From Roseiarcus sp963717215 (GTDB taxonomy: Bacteria > Pseudomonadota > Alphaproteobacteria > Rhizobiales > Beijerinckiaceae): a DNA stretch of 64,000 nucleotides. Each line of letters opens with the position of its first letter. Position 1 is the stretch's first letter. The translations under genes and the position numbers were made by a program. Of this stretch, positions 34,109 through 43,017 are shown piece by piece. The notes under the pieces were generated by a model. The model did no database searches and was not told the DNA's origin. It saw only the letters and a program-made list of their open reading frames with translations. The DNA lies in assembly GCA_963717215.1 (NCBI GenBank), contig CAVQVS010000001.1:124001-188000 (forward strand), given 5' to 3'.

Positions 34109-35547
34109 GCGAGACGATCCCCGATCAGGAATTGAAGCGCGCGGTCGAGCCGGATCTGCGGCGCGGGCTCGCCGCGCTGAGTGAGGGGAGGGCGGAAGCG
34201 TACGAACCGCCAGTCGTTGTCGGCTTCAGGGAGCGCGATCGCGTCGCCCTCGAAGATTAAGTCCGGGTCAGCCGGCAATTCTCCGGGAAACACGGCCGCT
34301 TCGGCGACGCCATCGAAGGTTTGCCCGCCAAGCGTCTCGCCCTTCTCGGGCACGCCGATGATGGCGTCGAGCGTCTCGTCGCCGGTCCGGATCTCGGCTT
34401 CCCGAGTGGCGCGGACGGCGGCCAGCGCGATGACGTCGATCTCCGCCCCGACCCCTTCGGCGCGCGCGATCGCCTTCGCCGTGAGCGCGCGCAAAATCGC
34501 CTCCAGCCTATCATGGCTCTTATGGTGCAGATGGTCGGCCTTGGTCGCCGCGAACAGGATGCGGTCGATGCGCGGCCGGAAGACCGAAGAGAAATACGAA
34601 GAGCGTCCGGCGCGGAAGGCGCGCATGACTTCGGTCAGCGCATTCTCGAGGTCCTTGACCGCTGCGGGGCCGGAATTGAGTGCGGAAAGCGCGTCGACGA
34701 GCACGATCTGACGATCGAGCCTCGCGAAATGATCGCGAAAGAAAGGCCTCGCCACATGCGCCTTATAGGCCTCGTAGCGGCGCGCCATCATGGCGGGAAG
34801 CGAGCCCGGAGCGATCGTCGCGTCATCGTTGAGCGGAAGCGGCGCAAACGTCAGCGCTGGCGAGCCCGCAAGATCGCCGGGCATCAGGAACCGGCCGGGC
34901 GGCAAGGTTGAGAGGGCATAGACATCGTCGCGCGCCCGCTTGAGGTAGGCTGTGAACAATTCGGCGATGCGCCGCGCGTTGTCCTCGTCGGCCTCGGCGT
35001 CCGGGTCGAGACCGATCATCGCGGCGCGCCATTGTTCCGCGAGCGGGACGCGCGCCGGAGTTTCGCTTGCCGCCAAAGTCTCGCGCGACCATTCGGCGTA
35101 TGTCTTGTCGAGGAGCGGCAGGTCAAGCAGCCATTCGCCGGGATAGTCGACGATATCGACCGTCAGCATCTGCCCTCGCGAGCCCCAGCCGGAGGCGCTC
35201 TCGAACTCGATCGTCAGCCTGAGCTGAGCGATGCGTCGCGTCGATTCTGGCCAGTGTCGATCCTGTCCGGAGAGGCTTTTCAGGTGCTCCTCGTAGGCGA
35301 AGCGTGGTACGGCGTCGTCCGGCTGCGGCTCGAGCCGGACTCGCTTGATGCGCCCCTCGGCGGAGGCGGCCAGCACCGGCAGACGCGCGCCCGCAATCAA
35401 ATTGTTGACGAGCGCGGTCAGGAACACCGTCTTGCCGGCGCGCGATAGTCCTGTCACCCCGAGGCGCAGAGGCGCGCCGGAGAAATAGTCGCCGATCGAA
35501 CGGGCGACGAGTTCGGCCTCGAAGATGAAATCGCTGAAACCTGACAA
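34105..35547 (-). CDS. YcjX/DUF463 family P-loop protein
   Basis: 480 aa. The P-loop GLSRAGKTVFLTALVNNL is near residue 30, with VDIVDYPGEWLLDLPLL as the Walker B/G3-like segment and ATKADHLHHKSHDRL as a possible G4. DUF463 proteins are GTPase-like, stress-induced and of unclear function. It forms an operon with the YcjF gene. Confidence 0.87.
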   Translation of the reverse strand: MSGFSDFIFEAELVARSIGDYFSGAPLRLGVTGLSRAGKTVFLTALVNNLIAGARLPVLAASAEGRIKRVRLEPQPDDAVPRFAYEEHLKSLSGQDRHWPESTRRIAQLRLTIEFESASGWGSRGQMLTVDIVDYPGEWLLDLPLLDKTYAEWSRETLAASETPARVPLAEQWRAAMIGLDPDAEADEDNARRIAELFTAYLKRARDDVYALSTLPPGRFLMPGDLAGSPALTFAPLPLNDDATIAPGSLPAMMARRYEAYKAHVARPFFRDHFARLDRQIVLVDALSALNSGPAAVKDLENALTEVMRAFRAGRSSYFSSVFRPRIDRILFAATKADHLHHKSHDRLEAILRALTAKAIARAEGVGAEIDVIALAAVRATREAEIRTGDETLDAIIGVPEKGETLGGQTFDGVAEAAVFPGELPADPDLIFEGDAIALPEADNDWRFVRFRPPLTQRGEPAPQIRLDRALQFLIGDRLA

Positions 35548-35664
35548 GGAAAAATCCGCGCCGAACCGGGAGCCTATTTAGGCGGCGCCTGCTCGTTTGG
35601 ACAGTGGGACAATCGGTGGGCCTGCCAACGGCGCCAAAAGCCTCTCCCGCTTGCCTTGCGAGCG

Positions 35665-36189
35665 TCAGTCCGCGTCGGCCTCGAGTTCCGTCGGCGTGAG
35701 ATAAAGCGCCAGCATTCCCGAATTGCGAGCAACCTGCTCCCAGTGCTGAATCGAGAAGTCCAAAACCGCGACCGCGCCGGTCGGATATTTCGCCGCTAGG
35801 TGGTGTCGTCCAGGCTCTGCGCCCGAGCCGGTCAGCGCCGTCGCCAGTTCGCCGAGCCCCGGATTGTGCCCGACCAGAGCCACGCGCTTGTGTGCGTCGG
35901 CGAGCGCGCGCGCGCGCTCGAGGAGCGTGGTGAGGGACGCGTCATAAAGGCGGGCGTCTTGCTCAAGTTCAACTTTGCTTGGCCACTCGGCAGCGAAGAT
36001 CTCAGCCGTCTGCTTGGCTCGCGCCGCACCGGAATGGATGAGAACGTCCGGAAGAAAGTGGCGGGCCGCCAGCGCCTTCGCGACTCGCCTCGCGTCGGCG
36101 CGGCCGCGCTCGGTCAGCTTGCGCGCGTAATCATCTTGCCCGACGGAGAGCTCAGCCTTGGCGTGACGAACAAGAAACAAACGGCGCAT
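35665..36189 (-). CDS. SixA-like histidine phosphatase
   Basis: 174 aa, histidine phosphatase superfamily. Catalytic RHAKAE at the N-terminus, second arginine in SGAARAKQTAEIF and the distal histidine in LVGHNPGLGELATALTG. SixA-type enzymes remove phosphate from histidine phosphotransfer domains. Proximity to cckA (2 kb away) is suggestive but not proof of a link. Confidence 0.87.
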   Translation of the reverse strand: MRRLFLVRHAKAELSVGQDDYARKLTERGRADARRVAKALAARHFLPDVLIHSGAARAKQTAEIFAAEWPSKVELEQDARLYDASLTTLLERARALADAHKRVALVGHNPGLGELATALTGSGAEPGRHHLAAKYPTGAVAVLDFSIQHWEQVARNSGMLALYLTPTELEADAD

Positions 36190-36328
36190 GGTTCAAGATT
36201 GCGCAAGCGCTCGAGGATTGGCAAGTTTTGTTGTCGATACCGGAGAAGGAGAGTCTGCGCGGGAAGCCGCCCGACGATTTCAGACAGCTTGTGATGACGC
36301 CGCCGACGACGTCGGCCACTTCTCGTCC

Positions 36329-36577
36329 CTAAGCCTTGTGTTTCTCCCTCAGATATTCCTGGAGCGCTGTCTTGGCGTCCTGCGGCACGTTGGCGGCCGT
36401 AAACTCGTCAACCGTCCAGGACTGTAACCGCTTGATCTGCGGGGAGCCGGGCGAGCGCGCGTTCGGGGTCACGCGCTCGCAAGCGACGGTCTCGCCGGTC
36501 AAACGGTACTGTTCGAAAGGCCGGGAGCGCGAACTTCGCGTTTTAAAGAAAATGTCAGGACCAAGCGTCACGGCCAT
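36329..36577 (-). CDS. Small hypothetical protein
   Basis: 82 aa, basic in the first half (FFKTRSSRSRPFEQYRLTGETVACERVTPNARSPG) and helical in the second (SWTVDEFTAANVPQDAKTALQEYLREKHKA). No recognised family and no signal peptide. The position is compatible with a real gene because the other strand is not coding here. Confidence 0.5.
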   Translation of the reverse strand: MAVTLGPDIFFKTRSSRSRPFEQYRLTGETVACERVTPNARSPGSPQIKRLQSWTVDEFTAANVPQDAKTALQEYLREKHKA

Positions 36578-36679
36578 TTATTCCTATGTTCCCGCTCTGT
36601 ATATCACTGGACAGGCCGCTGTGCGAGCGCTCGTCAATCGCCTCAAACCGCAGAGCGCCGCCTGCGAGGCGCGTTGCTC

Positions 36680-37522
36680 TTAGCGCTCGCGCCGGCTCAA
36701 AAATGCGACCCTCTCGAACAGATGCACGTCCTGCTCGTTCTTCAGCAACGCGCCGTGCAACGGCGGGATTAGTTTCTTGCTGTCGCGCTCGCGCAGCGCC
36801 TCTGGCGCAATGTCCTCGTTGAGTAAAAGCTTGAGCCAGTCGAGCAACTCCGAAGTGGTCGGTTTCTTCTTCAGTCCCGGCGTCTCGCGCAGAGTGAAGA
36901 ATGACCGCATGGCTTCTTCCACGAGCCGGGGCTTGATCGACGGATAGTGCGATTCGACGATCCTGCGCATTGTCTCGGCGTCGGGAAAGCGGATGTAGTG
37001 AAAAAAGCAGCGGCGCAGGAAAGCGTCGGGCAGTTCCTTCTCGTTGTTGGAGGTGATGATCACGACGGGCCGCACGCGCGCCTTGACCGTCTCTCCGGTC
37101 TCGTAGACGTAAAACTCCATCTGATCGAGTTCGAGCAGCAGGTCGTTGGGAAATTCGATGTCCGCCTTGTCGATCTCGTCGATCAGGAGCACCGGGCGAA
37201 GGGGCGAAACGAAGGCGTCCCAAAGCTTGCCGCGGCGAATATAGTTCGCGATCTCAGACACGCGCGGGTCGCCGAGCTGCGAATCGCGCAGTCGCGAGAC
37301 GGCGTCATACTCATAGAGGCCCTGCTGGGCTCGTGTGGTCGATTTGACGTGCCAGGCGATGAACGGGGCGCCGATCGCGGCGGCGATCTCCTGCGCCAGC
37401 AGCGTCTTGCCGGTGCCGGGCTCCCCCTTGACGAGCAGTGGACGCTCGAGCGCTATCGCGGCGTTAACCGCGGTCTTCAGTTCGTCGCCCGCCACATAAG
37501 TGGAGGTTCCTTCAAAACGCAT
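36680..37522 (-). CDS. MoxR-family AAA ATPase
   Basis: 280 aa AAA+ ATPase. Walker A GEPGTGKT (33-40), Walker B LLIDEIDKAD (Asp115-Glu116), sensor 1 ITSNNEKELPDAFLRRCFFHY and the C-terminal lid. ATG 37522 (MRFEGTSTYVAGDELKTAV) is the family start. MoxR ATPases act as chaperones with von Willebrand A partners; a matching CoxE-type VWA gene is at 43018-44193. Confidence 0.9.
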   Translation of the reverse strand: MRFEGTSTYVAGDELKTAVNAAIALERPLLVKGEPGTGKTLLAQEIAAAIGAPFIAWHVKSTTRAQQGLYEYDAVSRLRDSQLGDPRVSEIANYIRRGKLWDAFVSPLRPVLLIDEIDKADIEFPNDLLLELDQMEFYVYETGETVKARVRPVVIITSNNEKELPDAFLRRCFFHYIRFPDAETMRRIVESHYPSIKPRLVEEAMRSFFTLRETPGLKKKPTTSELLDWLKLLLNEDIAPEALRERDSKKLIPPLHGALLKNEQDVHLFERVAFLSRRER

Positions 37523-37636
37523 CAACGTTTGCGTCCTTTTGCAGCGGCCTCGTCGTGAGGAGCGTCGATGGCGGGTCTCGAACGACGATCGTCGAGCTGC
37601 GAAACACGCCTCCCCCTTCACTCTGGAGCATTCTTC

Positions 37637-37660
37637 GAGGCCCCGCTAGCGGGGCGCCTC
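37637..37660. terminator. Palindromic hairpin downstream of cckA
   Basis: CCCCGCTAGCGGGG (37641-37654) is a perfect palindrome flanked by GAGG and CGCCTC, which extend the pairing. It lies 60 bases past the 3' end of cckA (-) and upstream of the MoxR gene. There is no T run, so termination is only probable. Confidence 0.45.
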
Positions 37661-37719
37661 CGAATGAGGGGGTGGATGTCCCAGCAGTCGGATCATCTCT
37701 AACGCCCGAACGCTTGGCG

Positions 37720-40236
37720 TCAATTCATCAGGCCCTTCACGGTCTCGATGAGCTGCTTGAGCGAGAAGGGCTTGGGGAGGAACACGAAGTCCTGGCCCTC
37801 CGGCAGATTGCGAGCGAAGGCGTCGTCGGCGTAGCCGGAGACGAAAACAACCTTGGCCGTCAAGCCGCGCTTGCGCAGTTCCGTCAGCATGGTCGGCCCG
37901 TCCATTTCCGGCATGATGACGTCCGAAACGATGAGGTCGATCGGCTCGGTTGCGGCCTCCACGACGCGCAAGGCGTCGAGGCCGGTTTCGGCCTCCAGCA
38001 CGGTATAGCCGCGCGAGGCGAGCGCGCGCGAAGCAAAAGCGCGCACCGCCTCTTCGTCCTCGACCAAGAGGATCGCGCCCCGGCCGGTCAGATCCGCGGC
38101 CGGCTTGGGCGGTTCTATCTTTGTCGGCTCGTCGACGTCGTCGGCAAGGCGCCGAGGAAGCAGAACCCGGAACATCGCGCCGGCGCCCGGCTCGCTGTCG
38201 CAGAAGACGTATCCGCCCGTCTGCTTGACGATGCCGTAGACCATCGACAAGCCCAGGCCGGTGCCTTTGCCGACCTCTTTGGTGGTGAAGAACGGCTCGA
38301 AGATCTTGGCCCGGACCTCGGGCGGAATCCCGTGGCCTGTGTCCTCGACCTCGACCAGCACATAATCGGCGGGGGCGACATCCCCCTCTTTCAAGCCGCC
38401 GCATTCGGTCGCGGGAAAGTTGCGCGTGCGCAGCGTGATCTTGCCGCCGTCTTGGATGGCGTCGCGCGCATTAACGACCAGATTGACGATCACTTGCTCG
38501 AACTGGTTGAGGTCAGCCTTCACCTGCCACAAGTCGCGCCCATAGACCACGTCGAGTTGGATCTGCTCGCCAACAAGTCGGCGCAGCAGCATCTGCAATT
38601 CTGACAACACGTCGTTGAGCTGCAGCGTCTGCGGGCGCAGAGTCTGGCGGCGTGAAAAGGCAAGCAATTGCCGCACCAGCCCAGCCGCCCGATTGGCGTT
38701 CTGCTTGATTTGCATGATGTCCTGGAAGGACGGGTCGGTTGGGCGATGATTGGCGAGCAGGAGATCGGAATAGCCGATGATCGCGGTCAGAACGTTGTTG
38801 AAGTCGTGCGCCACGCCGCCGGCGAGTTGGCCGATGGCCTGCATCTTCTGGCTTTGCACGAGGTTTTCTTGCAGCGTGCGCTGCTCGGTGGTGTCGAGTG
38901 CGAAGAGCGTCGCGCTCGCGCCCTCGTCGCTGCGCGGATCGGCGGCCGAGACGAAGAGCCGCGCCGAACGCGCGGCGCCTGGCCCTTCGAGCGAGACGTC
39001 GAGGGGCGCGATTTCGCCCTGGCCCTGGGCCGCCGCCTCGATCGATGCGCTTAAAGGGGCCCGATCGCGCTCAGTAACAAGATCGAAAATCGATAGCCGC
39101 CCCTTGGCGGCGTCGCTCTTGGCGGCGGCCTGGGCCAAGCGCGCGAACGCGGCGTTGGGACGCAGCACTGAGCCTGCGGAATCCACGGCTGCGATCGCCA
39201 CCGGGGTGGAATTGAAAATGCGGGCGAAGCGCACCTCCGCTGCGCGCAGATCTTCGCCCTTGACGTCGCCGGGAGCGCGATTGATCACCAGCGAGCGGGA
39301 AGGGCCCGGCGCGCCCTCGCCGGAGAAGGCGACCTTGTGCAGGATCCGCGCCGGGAGCAGGCGGCCCTGGCGGGGCTTGAGGTCGACGTCGAACTGCTGC
39401 GTCGTCACTTCGCCGGGCGGCCCGGATATGATGGCGAGCATCGCGCCGCCGTCTCCCGCGACGATGTCGTCGATCTTCAGCCGGCCAGCGCTGAATTGGG
39501 CGAGATCGTAATCGAGCCAGCCGGCCAAGGTCGCGTTCATGTGCGCGATCGAGCCGTCGGGTTCGGCGGAGAAAAAGCCCGCCGGCGCATGGTCAAGATA
39601 GTCGATCGCGTGCTGGAGATCTTGAAAAAAGGTCTCATGCCGGTCGTGGTCGCGCGTCTCATCCGAGACCGTCCACACCATCAGCCCTTCTCTCGCCATG
39701 CCCTCCAGCGGACGAACGCGAATGCGGTACCAGGCGACCTCGCCCTGGCCGCTCGGCGAGGGCGAAAGACGAAGCTCCTCGCTCGCCCGGCCGCCAGATT
39801 TCGCCGCTTGAGACAGACGATAGACGGATTCCGAAACGTCCGGCGAGCCGGTGAACAGACGTTCGATCGGACGCAGATCGCTTGCCGTCGGCGCGCCCGA
39901 AAGCGCGCGATAGGCCTCGTTGGCATAGACGATGCGCGATTCGCGGTCGGTGACGAGCACGCCGTCCGGATTGGAGTCGGCGATCGCCTTGGTGGTGTCG
40001 AAGCGCGCCGCCCGGGTCGGCAGTTGCAACATGCCGAACGCGTAGAGCAGCAGTCCAAAGGCGCCGCAGACGGCGAGGATGACGATCATCCAGGTCATCA
40101 ACGTCGCGCCGACGGCGTTTGGCGCAAGCCACACGGCGAGCAGCGCGCCGGCGAGGCAGACGAGGAGGATCGTCAGCGCGACCGGATTGACCGTTCGCTC
40201 AATTCTGTCCACCGGCGGGGGCGGCGGAGACTTCAT
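37720..40236 (-). CDS. cckA: Cell-cycle hybrid histidine kinase CckA
   Basis: 838 aa from the ATG at 40236. Two N-terminal membrane helices (about 17-75), three PAS-like regions (SNPDGVLVTDRESRIVYANEAYRALSG; LDHAPAGFFSAEPDGSIAHMNA; FNSTPVAIAAVDSAGSVL), kinase H-box GGVAHDFNNVLTAIIGYSDLLL, ATPase with NARDAI, DTGHGI and GKGTGLGLSMVYG, and a C-terminal receiver with VSDVIMPEMDG. This is the CckA architecture: the phosphorelay kinase/phosphatase that feeds ChpT and CtrA in alphaproteobacteria. Divergent from fliO. Confidence 0.93.
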   Translation of the reverse strand: MKSPPPPPVDRIERTVNPVALTILLVCLAGALLAVWLAPNAVGATLMTWMIVILAVCGAFGLLLYAFGMLQLPTRAARFDTTKAIADSNPDGVLVTDRESRIVYANEAYRALSGAPTASDLRPIERLFTGSPDVSESVYRLSQAAKSGGRASEELRLSPSPSGQGEVAWYRIRVRPLEGMAREGLMVWTVSDETRDHDRHETFFQDLQHAIDYLDHAPAGFFSAEPDGSIAHMNATLAGWLDYDLAQFSAGRLKIDDIVAGDGGAMLAIISGPPGEVTTQQFDVDLKPRQGRLLPARILHKVAFSGEGAPGPSRSLVINRAPGDVKGEDLRAAEVRFARIFNSTPVAIAAVDSAGSVLRPNAAFARLAQAAAKSDAAKGRLSIFDLVTERDRAPLSASIEAAAQGQGEIAPLDVSLEGPGAARSARLFVSAADPRSDEGASATLFALDTTEQRTLQENLVQSQKMQAIGQLAGGVAHDFNNVLTAIIGYSDLLLANHRPTDPSFQDIMQIKQNANRAAGLVRQLLAFSRRQTLRPQTLQLNDVLSELQMLLRRLVGEQIQLDVVYGRDLWQVKADLNQFEQVIVNLVVNARDAIQDGGKITLRTRNFPATECGGLKEGDVAPADYVLVEVEDTGHGIPPEVRAKIFEPFFTTKEVGKGTGLGLSMVYGIVKQTGGYVFCDSEPGAGAMFRVLLPRRLADDVDEPTKIEPPKPAADLTGRGAILLVEDEEAVRAFASRALASRGYTVLEAETGLDALRVVEAATEPIDLIVSDVIMPEMDGPTMLTELRKRGLTAKVVFVSGYADDAFARNLPEGQDFVFLPKPFSLKQLIETVKGLMN

Positions 40237-40583
40237 TCGAGGATCAGACCCCCAAGGATATTGCCGTTTGCGTGGACGAGTGCGAGCGCGCTGAGTCGCG
40301 GTTGAGGGTGTGCTACCATGGGCCGCGCGCCCTGTCTTGACGGCGGGCGGTTCCACCTGGGCTAAACTGCGGTGAGCGCCGCAGTTTTCAACGGGATCGC
40401 ATTTTGTTATGAAATGTGACATGGGCGCGCGCCGATCGGATTCGGTGCGCGCAGGCGGCGCGCCAGACCGGGCTTCGGGGCCGCGCCCGATCTTGCTTCT
40501 CGGGCGCCGGCTAAACCATCGTTCGGCTGGTGAATTGAAGAGCGGTTTGTTCTGCGCTCGGCGGCGGAAGTGTTGGATTGGGC

Positions 40584-41761
40584 ATGCAGTGGTTGAATGA
40601 GCTTCCGTTCGCGGACAACAGGGTTCTCCAGATCGGATTCCTTGCCGCTTGCGGCATCGCCGCGCTGATCGCGCTGGCGATTGTTTACCGCCTTACTTTC
40701 GCTCATCGGCTGCGCGTTCCGGGTGGACGGACCCGGCAGCCGCGGCTCGGGCTGGTCGACGCGTTCAGCTTGGATGGGCAGCGGCAGCTGGTGCTGATCC
40801 GTCGCGACAATATTGAACATCTGGTCATGATCGGCGGACCGAACGACGTTCTGGTTGAGTTGCAGATCAATCGGGCTGTGGTCCCGACGCGCGAGACTAA
40901 CCAGGCTTCCCCTCTGCTCGTGCCAAGCACGCCTGCGCGGCGAACCGAAGCCGTGGCACTTCCCGCGTCGCCGGCCGTCGCGGAACCTCCGCCGAAGGGC
41001 GCCGTCAAGGTCCCGGCTTCGCCGTCTGCGCCCGCGCTGGCCCCGGCGGCGCCGGTGCCGGCTGCTCCGCCTCCGCTCGCGCCGACCGTGGCGCCGCCGG
41101 CTCCCAAGGCGCCCGCTCCCCCCAGCCGACCGCTTCCGTTCCCGACCAACCGGCCGTTCCGGCCCAAGCGTCCATGCCTGCTCAAGCGCCTGCGACCGAA
41201 CTCGCGCGCTCAGCCTCCGCGCCGCAAGCAGCGGAGCCCGCTCGACCAGCGGCGGCGAATTCGCCGCCGCCGCGTCAGGCGGACCCGCGTCCCACTCAAC
41301 CGCGCGCGACCATGCCCCCGCCGATCCTCCCCGCCAACGCTTCGCCGAACCGCGGAGCGCCGGCTCGCGCCACGGAAACAGCTCCAGCGCGAGGCGCGGG
41401 CAACCCTCCTAGCCAGTCTCCTGCCGCGCCCACGCCGCCGCGCCGCCCGGAGAAAGGGGAGCCGGCAGTCGCGGGCGCGAAAGCGGAATCAATCGCTCCA
41501 ATAGCGAAAACGGAGGGGCCTGCGGGGCTGACGGTGACGACCGTCCCGCAGGCCAGCGCGGGTGTGGCCCAAGCGCGCCCTGCGCCGAAGACAGTCCCGT
41601 CCCCGCCCGTGTCCGACTGGCTGCGGAAACCGGCCGACGCCCGTCCGCCAGTCGACAAGACGAACGCCGCGCCGTCGCCCAAAGTCGACGATCCCTTTGC
41701 CGACCTCGATTCGCTTGAGGCTGAGATGGCGCGTCTGCTGGGCCGCGAAAAATCCGATTGA
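40584..41761 (+). CDS. fliO: FliO-like flagellar biosynthesis protein with Pro/Ala-rich tail (frameshift)
   Basis: Corrected length 392 aa. Residues 15-40 form one membrane helix, followed by the FliO domain (LGLVDAFSLDGQRQLVLIRRDNIEHLVMIGGPNDVLVE) and a long Pro/Ala-rich region ending in DDPFADLDSLEAEMARLLGR. The plus-strand frame breaks in a run of six C at 41118-41123: one more C joins it to the frame reading QPTASVPDQPAVPAQASMPAQ. Without the correction the tail becomes arginine-rich and out of character. Divergent from cckA, as is common in the group. FliO helps assemble the flagellar export gate. Confidence 0.78.
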
Positions 41762-41913
41762 CCGAGACCGCCGGCGTTACGCCTCAATAGTCGTTGGAGA
41801 CGGGCGCCGTCGATGATGCGGATCGCGCTGAAGACCTTCCTCGCGTAAGCGCCTGTTTATGGCCCACAGACTCAGTGATCGATCCGGTGGTCGCCGCTAA
41901 GGGGTAAGCCGAA

Positions 41914-42330
41914 TCACTCGTCGCGATAAATCCGCTCGCGTCGTTCGTGGCGCTCCTGCGCCTCGACCGAGAGGGTCGCAATCGGACGCGCATCGAGACG
42001 CCTGAGCGAGATGGGATCACCGGTTTCGATGCAATAGCCGTAGGAACCCTCCTCGATGCGGGCTAGCGCGGCCTCGATCTTAGAGATCAGTTTCCGCTGC
42101 CTGTCGCGGGCGCGCAGCTCGATCGCGCGGTCCGTCTCCGAGGATGCGCGGTCGGCGAAGTCTGGGTGGTTTTCGCTTTCCTGCTGCAGGGCGGTCAGCG
42201 TGTCGCGGCTTTCGGCCAGAATCGATTCGCGCCACGCGATCAGCTTGCGGCGGAAATATTCCTTCTGCCGGTCGTTCATGAACGGTTCGTCGTCCGACGG
42301 TTTGTAACTTTCAACGGACACGTCGTTCAT
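41914..42330 (-). CDS. dksA: RNA polymerase-binding protein DksA
   Basis: 138 aa. Coiled coil (DRQKEYFRRKLIAWRESILAESRDTLTALQQ) followed by the C-terminal TraR/DksA globule, SYGYCIETGDPISLRRLDARPIATLSVEAQERHERRER. Only one of the four zinc cysteines remains, the form usual in alphaproteobacteria. It modulates transcription in the stringent response. The acidic tip DRASSETDRA keeps the residues at the polymerase channel. Confidence 0.9.
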   Translation of the reverse strand: MNDVSVESYKPSDDEPFMNDRQKEYFRRKLIAWRESILAESRDTLTALQQESENHPDFADRASSETDRAIELRARDRQRKLISKIEAALARIEEGSYGYCIETGDPISLRRLDARPIATLSVEAQERHERRERIYRDE

Positions 42331-42561
42331 GGGCGATCCTATTTCCGCGTGGAATTTCGCGGCCTTATAACGATCGATCGGCGAAGGAACAATGACTATC
42401 CTCGCCGATCGCGCCGTGACCAGGCGGCAGGCGCAGGGTGGCGATCCGGCGGAGGCTGAAGGCTATTTGCCGCAAGAGGCTTGCCAGACAGTAAAGACGG
42501 TCTCACGTTTAAGCGCCGTGACGGGTCCGAGCGAGCGGGTCTGGCGTTGAGGAGGATTGCC

Positions 42562-42987
42562 ATGTATAAACGCATCGTTCTCGCAGTCGATCTACTCGAG
42601 CCGACTCCAATTCCGAAGGGGCTGACGCAGGGGGTGGAGGTGGCGAAGATGAGTGGCGGCGAATTGAGGCTGGTCAATGTCCAGCCGATCATGCCGGCCA
42701 CCTTCATGGAATATGTGCCGGTCGATTTTGACGTCGAGCAGGCGAAGCGGTCCAAGGACGCGCTCGACGCGATTCTCGACAGCATCGACCTGCCGCCCGA
42801 GCGCAAGAGCGCCGCGACCCGGGCCGGGGGAATCTATCACGAACTTTTGGAAGAAGCGTCCGAATGGGACGCCGACCTCATCATTGTCGGTTCGCATCGT
42901 CCTGTCATGTCGGATTACCTCCTGGGCTCAAACGCCAAGACCATCGTGCGCCATGCTCAATGTTCGGTGCTGGTGGTCAGGGAATGA
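42562..42987 (+). CDS. Universal stress protein (UspA family)
   Basis: 141 aa with the nucleotide-binding fold: MYKRIVLAVDLLEP at the start and ADLIIVGSHRPVMSDYLLGSNAKTIVRHAQCSVLVVRE at the end, including the G-x2-G-x(9)-S-like ATP loop in the variant GSHR...GSNAKTIV. GGAGG lies 7 bases upstream of ATG 42562, an unusually strong site. Confidence 0.9.
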   Translation: MYKRIVLAVDLLEPTPIPKGLTQGVEVAKMSGGELRLVNVQPIMPATFMEYVPVDFDVEQAKRSKDALDAILDSIDLPPERKSAATRAGGIYHELLEEASEWDADLIIVGSHRPVMSDYLLGSNAKTIVRHAQCSVLVVRE

Positions 42988-43017
42988 TGCGCATCGTCGC
43001 TTGGTAAGGCGCGAGCG

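Noticed and set aside
36555..37223. 222-codon minus-strand frame overlapping the MoxR gene
   Set aside because: Out-of-frame shadow of the MoxR gene.
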